Positions 56,748 through 64,000 of a DNA stretch of 64,000 nt are shown here, in pieces. The notes under the pieces were generated by a model that made no database searches, was not told where the DNA came from, and was given only the letters and a program-made list of their open reading frames with translations. The DNA comes from Cepaea nemoralis. Its lineage: Eukaryota > Mollusca > Gastropoda > Stylommatophora > Helicidae. The stretch is taken from NCBI GenBank assembly GCA_014155875.1, contig JACEFZ010026865.1, positions 847,001-911,000 of the forward strand, written 5' to 3'. The position numbers were made by a program, and so were the translations under genes. How positions within the stretch are numbered: the stretch's first letter is position 1; every line of letters begins with the position of its first letter.

Positions 56748-56935
56748 CAACAAATAATCATTATTACAATCTCCACTGTCTTCTGCAATGTTGAACGGGT
56801 CAGCAAAATCCAGACGTATAGTTTTCCCTGGCAACACACGAACTTTCCATGTGCAGTCCTCATTGGCTGCGTAGTTGCTAGGGTAATTGAAACTTTTGAT
56901 GACTCCGGTTGGTGACTGCATGACACCTCCGCAAC
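56748..56935 (-). CDS. CUBN: CUB exon 1: first half of CUB-a
   Basis: The exon starts after a TATATATAG acceptor and ends at TTTGTTG|GTGAGT. It enters in phase 1 and leaves in phase 0 (188 bases). It encodes a CGGV start, an SFNYP-type strand, C2 in EDCTW, and C3 in GDCNNDYLL, the normal order of a CUB first half. The seam to exon 2 reads DYLL/LLNG. The exon's last bases and donor are repeated in the intron downstream (55187-55390 and scattered copies to 56510). The preceding exon is not in the window, and I found no CUB exon between 57 and 64 kb, so the upstream intron exceeds 7 kb. Confidence 0.9.
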
Positions 56936-57016
56936 CTATATATATTTGAAAGATTGAGGTTGACTTTGTTTAAAAGATGAAAACACAATTTACTTATCTG
57001 TCCATTCAATCTTTCA

Positions 57017-57252
57017 TAAAGTTAACTGCATATCCTTTACAGGATGTTGCTATCAACCCCAGCAATTTTGGCTGTTTGTGATTTTGGGATTTGCCAAGTT
57101 CAGTATTTTGCCGTTGCTTTCTGAATGACCAGCACTCAAACCATTGCATGAACACCAACACAAGGTGATCTGCTGCCTAATCACCCGCAGATATGTTTCG
57201 GTATGCAGGATTACGAACTGCATCTGTAACACCTTCACCTCAGAGCAGGCCA
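57017..57252 (-). mobile_element. tRNA-derived SINE, family A
   Basis: Minus strand: TGAGGTGAAGGTGTTACAGA head and the family body; 3' end AGGATATGCAGTTAAC. Lies just upstream of exon 1. Confidence 0.85.
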
Positions 57253-57659
57253 TTCTTTCATAAGTAGGTGATAATTAGGTTACTGCAATCATTGCCTGGA
57301 GAGAATGGTGCAGCTGGGAGTGACCAGAGGATCTGGCCGACACTCAATTCTATGAGGAAAGGCCAGACAGACATATAATCAGATTTCAACTGGTGTTATT
57401 ATTATTGGGCATCTTTGCTGGTTGTTGAAGATGGGGGCGGAGCGAGTATGGGAATGTCACGAGTGTTGTGAATTAAGTTCTTGACTCAACTCAAATAAAC
57501 TAGGAAACTGCAATTTATTTTACACGAGTATATTGCATATATAGACACCAACACAAATGTACGTACAGACTAGGGTATAATAGTTTGACTTATACGGAAA
57601 TATATCATATATGTCGACAGTTTGACAATTATCTAACATACTGTGTTGTGTTGATATCG
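57253..57659. other. Intron sequence without a clear feature
   Basis: Bases 57296-57370 resemble a family G body scrap; the rest is AT-rich. Confidence 0.35.
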
Positions 57660-57783
57660 GTGGTATGAGGCATGGCCATTCAGAAAGCAATGGCAAACTA
57701 CTGTACGTAAAACTTGCCTAGTAAATCACAAAGAGCTAAGAAATGCTGGGGTTGATGGCATCCTCTATGGGACATTAAACTAA
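57660..57783 (+). mobile_element. SINE family A, 3' part
   Basis: CATTCAGAAAGCAATGGCAA to the 3' end, head missing. The 43-bp array starts directly at its end. Confidence 0.72.
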
Positions 57784-58035
57784 CTTATTGCATGTATAAA
57801 TAAGGACACAGATGTACATGTACTAACTTATTGCATGTATAAATAAAGACAAAGATGTACATGTACCAACTTATTGCATGTATAAATAAAGACACAGATG
57901 TACATGTACCAACTTATTGCATGTATAAATAAAGACAAAGATGTACATGTACCAACTTATTGCATGTATAAATAAAGACACAGATGTACATGTACTAACT
58001 TATTGCATGTATAAATAAAGACATAGATGTACATG
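57780..58035. repeat. 43-bp minisatellite, about 6 copies
   Basis: Core AACTTATTGCATGTATAAAT plus AAAGACACAGATGTACATG; diverged copies continue to about 58240. Confidence 0.9.
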
Positions 58036-58431
58036 CAGACTAACATATTTAAGTGCTATTTATAAATAAAAATTGCATATATAGACATAGATGTGCATAT
58101 AGACAAGGGTATTAAATTGCTATTTATGTACAGATGTTGACCATATGGATAATAACACAGCTGAATATATAGACTAGAGTCTTATAGTACTATTTATACA
58201 ACCATGTTGCATGTATAGATAAAGATACAGATGTACATACAGACTAGGGTAATACAGTCCTATTTATACATTCATATGGCATATATGTTTAGAGGCATTA
58301 TTACATGGTGATATCAAATAAACAGACTGCCAAAATGTGAGTGAGTGGCACCTTGCCATCTTGACAGTTGAAAGTATGTGGATTGGAATTTGACCAAAAT
58401 GTCATCGCACAATGCCCCTCTCGCACCTTGC

Positions 58432-58512
58432 CTTGTTTACTCCAGAGGAAAGGATAACCAGTATGTCTGGAACAAGATAATCTGCAGACACTGGCGGCTC
58501 AGCATCAAACCT
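58432..58512 (-). repeat. Family H scrap and short triplicate
   Basis: TTTACTCCAGAGGAAAGGAT with GTCTGGAACAAGATAATCTG matches 35740-35830. It is followed by a 32-base tandem triplicate (CTCCAAGAGCAGGTGGTGAA) to 58575. Confidence 0.55.
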
Positions 58513-58799
58513 CCAAGAGCAGGTGGTGAATCTTACCTCCAAGAGCAGGTGGTGAATCTTACCTCCAAGAACAGGAGGCGAGCGGTGGCCAGACTCTCAC
58601 ATCTGTGGGATTTGACTAAGAGACGTTCAGCCATATCCCCTAGCTGAGTGCCTCAAATCAAGTGCCTAGACCTGTATGAGCATGTACACCTGTCATTCAT
58701 AAGTGTCCGGACCAATGTAAGCATGTACTACCACGCAGACTCCCCGCCTGACTCTGTACAGATCCTGCAACCAATGAGAATCAGCCCGCCGGAGATATT

Positions 58800-59148
58800 G
58801 CTCGTCTGTTGTACAATTAAACTAAATGATGTTAATTTCATGCAGAAATTCAGATATCTAGGCACATGGATAATATCAGCTGGAAGATGCATCACTGAGA
58901 TAAAGAACAGGATAGGAGAAGCAAAGACTGCATTCTATCAGATGAAGAACATTTTGTGCAATAAGTAAATGTTCTTGAAAGTTAGAAAAAGAGTTCTTGC
59001 ATGTTATATAGAACCAATTTTAACATACGGCTGCAAATCTTGGACAATTAGTAAACAGGTGAAAACATCCCTAGAAACCTTGGAGATGTGGTTTTATAGA
59101 AGAATGCTGACAATTAATTGGACAGCGAGAAAAAAAACAACTTATCAC
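58800..59148 (+). mobile_element. LINE RT fragment interrupted by the LTR element
   Basis: Reads KFRYLGTWIISAGRCITEIK, RIGEAKTAFYQMKNILCNK, a stop, then VRKRVLACYIEPILTYGCKS and MWFYRRMLTINWTARKK, the thumb-side region of LINE RTs. At 59149 the LTR begins, so the LINE is older. Confidence 0.78.
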
Positions 59149-61486
59149 TGTCGCGGAATGCCGCCTTAACATCCCAGAATATTTTTCTCGGTCTCCAAAT
59201 TTGAGAGGCCAAATTGAGAAAGAATGAATTAATCACGCTACTCCAAGGTTATCTAGTCGTGAGGTAAGATTATTCACAAAAAGCCTCTAGCCATGACGTA
59301 AGCTTGCAGATGGCAAGTAAAATGGGATACTTGAGATGGACACAACTAGATAATTTAAATTAATCTACACCTTGGAAAACGGCTGACCCAGACGGGCTAT
59401 GACACCACACAGACACATTGGCACCTTCTCGTCCAGGTAGACCCTGGCTGAATCAACAGTGAACTGGGCCATTGGCTGAATAAAGGCAATTAACGCCAGA
59501 TGGAGATAATAGCCCCAGGGCTATAAACAAGCCCCGTCCACTCTGACTGGCAGACCCAGGTAGGTGTGAAATCACTGATAAGACTGTGAAACTGATCTGG
59601 GGCTGGCAACGCAAAACCATCCAGGTGTGACACTATGGTGAGGTTTAGTGGTTAAAAGAATTTTTATGACTGGACAGACTTGGAGTTAATTGCAATTACT
59701 GTCAGGAGGAGATAAGAAGAATTTATGACGGGAATGCCAAAGAGATAATAGTGTCTCAGACACTGTCTGCTGGACTCAGCTTAAATAAGGGTCCCTAGCT
59801 CTGGTCATGTTAGAAACGAAAAAATCTCTGAACAGGTAGGAACTATCTCAATGTTCTGTAGTCATATGCAGGATTATTATGTTAGATTTCACTACAAAAG
59901 TTATTTCTTAGTTACTTATTTTCAGTCTATATCTGATCTAGGTTATTTCAAGAACTATCTTTGGCGTAGGTTACTTGAGTGTTCTTTCTAAGTTCTGTGT
60001 TCAATATCATTGTGTTTTAAGTGTTACTCTTCTGAGAAGTAGAAACTTATGGAAGGCAGGTCTTGTCTAGATATACTTGAGGTGTCGTAGCAGATGCTTG
60101 CCATCTCTTTCTAAACTAGACTAGTCTCTTTTTGGTGTGTGCATTTGTTGTACAGAATATAGTCAACTGACTATTTATTTAATTCTTACAACAGCAGTAA
60201 CTAACTAGTGCATTATGCTATGATGTTAAAGTATCATAATATGGCTAGTTTAATCAATATGTTTATGTGTATTGGATGTTTGATATATTGATTTGTCATA
60301 TGCAAACTTACCAATATGAAGTGTTATGCTATTGTCTGCGCATTGGCACATTGGCCAATGATTGTGTTGGAAGCAGAGGTGTAATGGTACAGACATTACC
60401 CACAATTGGTAGTATAGGGTTTATGGTGCTAAACTTTCTCAGTGTATTGTGGGCGTGCGTCCACGGTAATTCATGGAAACCTGGCACAGCTACTGGTCAC
60501 GGCTTGCAAGCCCGGATGATCAGGCATTGTTATAATACCCATACCGACCCTGTGAGCTGCTAAACTAACATTGGATGGAGCGGCCGTACGACACAGAATT
60601 TCTGTATTAGCGACATGGACATGGGGCGGCAGAAATGTAATCATTACAGGCGTGTGAGACAATTGAAAAGCCCGTCCCCGACTAAGACAGTAGGAGGGAG
60701 AAGGAGGATGGTGAACACAGTAGAGCTGGAAGATAAACTTGGCCAGACTGGTCATTGTATATGTTTGTGTTATGATATGTTTTAATTAGGATTGCGCTGA
60801 TGTAGAACTGATATAACACATTCTTGACTTTCTTTCAAGCTCTCACAAGGAGCACCTATGTTATAGATCTCAAGAACGAGTTATGACTAGGGAGAGCCAG
60901 GACTGGCAGTCGTCAGAATACCGGCAAGCTGTTCTTTGTTGAGTCTACTGGAGAGTGGGGATCTGGACCACAGTTCCAGATAGATGAAGTAACAAGTAAA
61001 GTTACGTAATGTTTCTCATCACAATATGTTATATGATTTTATCATCCTCATATTGACAATCATCCGATGTCTATTGTTATGATTAGCAAATAAATGTTGT
61101 AGTATTGTAACTCATAGTTCTGTCATTATATTTTAATTCCAATTGTGCATACGTGTTGTGTGTGTACATTGGTGGGGGTTCACTTACACACCAAGGAAGG
61201 GAGCAGTCAGGGAGAAAAACCTGTACTGGAATAGTTGTCTTTACACTTTAATTCAGACGTAAAAATCTATTCTAGCTAACCTTCTTCTTCCCATCCTTGG
61301 CGAATATTCAGCACAGTTCATTTTAATTTTGTAACGAGCCACTTGGAGCTGTACGTTGGATATTCATGGGCCTAATCTATAGTTCAGCCATATAGATTTT
61401 GTCCCTAGTCAGTTTCTGACTATTAGGGGTTGCTCGCCAGTGAAAAATACTTTCATCTAGCCGGTGGGGCACCCCGACTTCTGACA
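59149..61486 (+). mobile_element. 5' LTR (2338 bp) of an LTR retrotransposon
   Basis: Begins TGTCGCGGAATG, ends CGACTTCTGACA, homologous to the solo LTR at 51963-54332. The preceding bases ATCAC (59144-59148) should recur after the 3' LTR beyond the window if the element is complete. AATAAA at 61089-61094 is a possible poly-A signal. LTRs above 2 kb are long for animal elements. I see no sure primer-binding site in the bases after 61486. Confidence 0.85.
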
Positions 61487-62092
61487 GATTGGGCTTCTCG
61501 TCTGGAATTTGAATTCGTACTTCTCGCTTTCAATAGACTCCGGTACTAGACCCTAGACATACGATTTTAAAAGTTAACTCTTGTAATCTTCAATCATCAA
61601 AATAGACTATCATCAAATGTAGCTACTTTTAGTTGAGGAAGTTACAGAGTACATATATAACTTTTCAAAAGTATAACAGATAAGAACTTATGAGAAAATA
61701 CCATCATCTATCATTTAGTGTTATCATTAATCATTTATTGATAATTGGACACTTTAATCATATTGACATTGATGTGTTTGATGATTTAACTGCTTGACTG
61801 ATTTGCAATTTTATGCTAATATATGCCATGTTCATTTTGACATGTATGCAGTGCATTTTAATGTTTATTTAGGTAAATATTACTGTTGATTACTGTATAG
61901 TATATCTCTCACACTTACTTCACTGCTGTCGCCACGTACTACTTGAATATTATTTTCAGTTGTCTTTCACTGCTGAGGCTAAACTATACACATTGGATAG
62001 CGTTGACTGTCAGTAGTTAACTCTTGTCTTTCTAGTAGATCTGATTTTTGATATATACATAGGAGCTAACCTGAATATAGTCATTAGCAATT
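61487..62092 (+). other. Retrotransposon 5' untranslated region
   Basis: No ORF. AT-rich leader between LTR and first ORF. The first bases (GATTGGGCTTCTCG) hold a TGG as used by tRNA primers, but I cannot assign the tRNA. Confidence 0.5.
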
Positions 62093-63517
62093 ATGTTCTT
62101 GCTTTACCGGAATCTTGAAGAGGATCTGAAGGCGCGCGCAGATTTCTCAGAGACCGCGAGAGGGTGGGGCATAAGAGAAGGCTTACAGGGAGAGCAACTA
62201 GAAACATATATCATAGCTGAGTTAGAATGGTGGGACCAAGAAGAAGAAATTATGTTTAAAGAAGATGATGAGTTCTTGGAAGCACAAGAGCGTAGCAAAA
62301 CTGAAGGAGGAAAGATGGAGAAAACGCATATGGAAACAGTCAATGCGGAGAAGCTAACCTTTCTAGCGGAACATAAGGTAGGAGATACGGATGCTCACCC
62401 AACCAGGAAGGAAGGGACATCTTTGCCACCCACCGCAGAATCAGAGTTAGTGGACCGGGAACTACAGGTTCTCATTCGACCCAGTCCTAAACGGAAAAGA
62501 GGGAAGAAAAAACGTGCCAAGGGCACTTCAAACAGTCACAAACGTGATAACTGTTTGCACCACGGCAATAGTCGTTTGACAGTAGAGGACCTTCAGGAAA
62601 ACCACTTGACTGCTACTAGAAATGGATCTCGAGAGAAAGAGGAACTGAAGACAACCTTTAATGAGGTCGCAGGCGGAGACCTAGCCGATTCTCACAGTCC
62701 CTTCGGTTCACAGAATCACGAAGTGGAATTACATCTGACTGAAATAGGGAGGAAGGAAGAAACGGAATCCCAGGTGAATTTCATTACTGCAACGCGGGAA
62801 GAAGCACTAATTATCAGTTCAGATAATTTAACTGGTCCGCCAGTACAAGACTCCCAGGAATCTCATTTTACTTCAACGAGAGGTGAAACTCAAGAGGAAG
62901 ATGACCTGAGGACATCTTTTAAGGAGGTCGGAGATCAAGAGGTAACCGACTTTATTATTCCCTTCAGCTCAGGAGAGGATGAAGTGGAATTAAAATTGAC
63001 TGACAGTGGGATGAAGGATGACCCGGAACCCCTTGTGATCTTTGAGGCTGCAGCTCAGGACAAGACACTAGATCTCAGTTCAAATCATTTACCTATCGTG
63101 ATGGATTGCTTAACCAGCCCATCACAGGATTTACCTCAACTGGACTTAGCCCATGAAAGCACGACCAGAGAGGAACATCCAGACCAGGAAACATTTCCAG
63201 TTGTTATCTCACAGTATACCAGTTCGGAGACTCAGGAAACACAAGGAATGGTCATGAGCCAGAATATGGACTCTGATATTGTGCAGACAACATTGTCTGT
63301 AGTTGCTAAAGAAGAAAATTCTTTGCAAAAGATGGAGGAAGAAAAGCCTATCATCTCATTAGCTGAAGTTATCAGGGAATTCCAGCAACAGGGACCTGAA
63401 GTAACAGAAGTCAAGAGTGGTTTGGAAATCAGCACTCTTAGGACTCAATCTACCCTTCAGTCAGGTCGATTTGATAGGAGTAGATCAGCTATTTGTGGAT
63501 ACTTTATTCAAAAGTAA
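62093..63517 (+). CDS. Retrotransposon ORF1 (gag position), 474 aa, internally duplicated
   Basis: First long ORF after the LTR, where gag lies in LTR elements, but I recognise no gag motif and no CCHC finger. It is strongly acidic, with a basic patch KRKRGKKKRAK at about residues 133-143 that looks like a nuclear signal or nucleic-acid binder. Residues about 166-252 and 253-334 are an internal repeat: QENHLTATR/QESHFTSTR, KTTFNEV/RTSFKEV, EVELHLTEIG/EVELKLTDSG, SSDNL/SSNHL. The N-terminus (about 1-60) is rich in Glu and Trp and could be helical. The ATG at 62093 follows an untranslated leader without earlier ATG in frame. The 3' end overlaps the next frame. Confidence 0.6.
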   Translation: MFLLYRNLEEDLKARADFSETARGWGIREGLQGEQLETYIIAELEWWDQEEEIMFKEDDEFLEAQERSKTEGGKMEKTHMETVNAEKLTFLAEHKVGDTDAHPTRKEGTSLPPTAESELVDRELQVLIRPSPKRKRGKKKRAKGTSNSHKRDNCLHHGNSRLTVEDLQENHLTATRNGSREKEELKTTFNEVAGGDLADSHSPFGSQNHEVELHLTEIGRKEETESQVNFITATREEALIISSDNLTGPPVQDSQESHFTSTRGETQEEDDLRTSFKEVGDQEVTDFIIPFSSGEDEVELKLTDSGMKDDPEPLVIFEAAAQDKTLDLSSNHLPIVMDCLTSPSQDLPQLDLAHESTTREEHPDQETFPVVISQYTSSETQETQGMVMSQNMDSDIVQTTLSVVAKEENSLQKMEEEKPIISLAEVIREFQQQGPEVTEVKSGLEISTLRTQSTLQSGRFDRSRSAICGYFIQK

Positions 63518-64000
63518 CTCCACTTTATCGCCTGTGAATAACTATGTTGTTTCTCAAGGCTGGACAACTTGGCTCACTAAATTTCCAATTTCTAGCACGG
63601 CTTTCACACGAAACTCTAATGCAGAGAAACTCAGCCCATTAACTGAATATCAGGGGAAGAAACCGCGACACCGAGGAGGGATGATTGTTACGCCCGACTT
63701 TGAAGGAGGAAAGCGCCAGTTGAATTTATATCATGAGACCATGATGTGTAACATTATTCCTTTCAAAAGGAAGCTATTGATAGATCTGTTAAGAATCTAT
63801 AAAGGATGGAGGAATATCACGGAGACAAGCTTTGCTGTGGCCAGCTTATGCAAGACCTCACTACGGGTACATCCTCGGCTGAAAGGAGTAAATCACGTGA
63901 GTGAATGGTGTAAAACAATTGCTGTCCAGAGGCGTAGAAGAATCCCGTTGATTGTGATCTTTCCCGGAGGGGTAAAATTACAACCTCCTGACAATTACCG
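63405..64000 (+). CDS. Retrotransposon second reading frame, partial, +1 to ORF1
   Basis: Open from the stop at 63402-63404 to the window end (about 198 codons), overlapping ORF1 by 113 bases in the +1 frame. The first ATG is only at 63681, so expression would need a +1 frameshift, splicing or reinitiation. Recognisable text: VDQLFVDTLFKSNS, GWTTWLTKFP, HRGGMIVTPDF, then a basic stretch AVQRRRRIPLIVIFPGG. I recognise no protease or RT motif in it; it may be the rest of a split gag or the start of pol. Confidence 0.5.

Larger units (their letters stand above)
780..56935 (-). other. CUBN: Cubilin-like multi-CUB gene, internal part (16 exons)
   Basis: This entry is the span of one spliced gene transcribed leftward; the exons follow separately. 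The coding sequence seen is about 2981 bases, near 993 residues, and holds CUB domains a to h complete plus half of i. Every complete domain has the four CUB cysteines: C1 in a CGG-type start, C2 two residues before an aromatic, C3 just before a D-Y/D-x-L strand, C4 near the domain end. All joins are in phase apart from one base in exon 6. Uninterrupted CUB repeats without sushi, EGF or protease domains are what cubilin has in its long C-terminal region; cubilin is a peripheral endocytic receptor that works with amnionless and megrin-type partners such as megalin. No signal peptide, EGF repeats or stop codon are in the window, so the ends lie outside. Another multi-CUB protein cannot be fully excluded. 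Confidence 0.8.

Overview
The window is animal nuclear DNA. It holds spliced CUB-domain exons with GT/AG borders, many tRNA-derived SINEs, non-LTR retrotransposon debris, cut-and-paste transposon remnants, an LTR retrotransposon and an unusually heavy load of minisatellites. There is no bacterial-style gene organisation. An invertebrate, perhaps a mollusc or another marine lophotrochozoan, is my guess; the sequence does not prove the species.

One host gene dominates. Sixteen exons on the minus strand, from 56935 down to 780, encode about 993 residues made only of CUB domains: eight complete domains (called a to h here) and the first half of a ninth (i). Fifteen exon-exon joins were checked by hand; all match in phase and recreate the CUB motifs at each seam, with one exception inside exon 6 (an extra base in a run of five G). 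The best match is cubilin (CUBN), the endocytic receptor built from EGF repeats and 27 CUB domains. Its 5' exons lie beyond the right edge and its 3' exons beyond the left edge. Most of the sequence between exons is introns filled with repeats.

Layout, left to right on +: foldback and LINE debris (1-1.2 kb), exon 16 (0.8 kb), 31-, 27- and 29-bp arrays (1.7-5.5 kb), an internally deleted mariner copy (5.5-6.5 kb), exon 15, LINE and SINE debris, a junction-derived array ending at exon 14 (8.4-9.9 kb), exon 13 (12.7 kb), a 69-bp array (13.6-15.7 kb), exons 12 to 10 (16-20.4 kb), a second deleted mariner (21.4-22 kb), a 3.25-kb array ending exactly at the exon 9 donor (22.7-26 kb), a C/A-only tract (28 kb), exons 8 and 7 (31-33.5 kb), a decayed hAT element (34 kb), exon 6 with the frameshift (36.3 kb), 47-, 91- and 73-bp arrays (37.6-45.4 kb) around exon 5 (42.8 kb), exons 4 to 2 (48-51.4 kb), a 2.37-kb solo LTR (52-54.3 kb), a third junction-derived array interrupted by SINEs and a piggyBac-like element (55.2-56.7 kb), exon 1, and from 59.1 kb the 5' end of a full LTR retrotransposon of the same family. 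Its first ORF (474 aa, with an internal duplication) overlaps a second reading frame that runs off the window.

The most interesting signal is that three of the gene's 5' splice sites (exons 1, 9 and 14) are each copied many times in the downstream intron as tandem or interspersed repeats. Each copy keeps the last exon bases joined to the GT donor. In the exon 9 array the unit also reads as AG|GT, the form of a recursive-splicing site. This suggests minisatellites that arose at exon-intron borders and left rows of decoy splice sites in the pre-mRNA.
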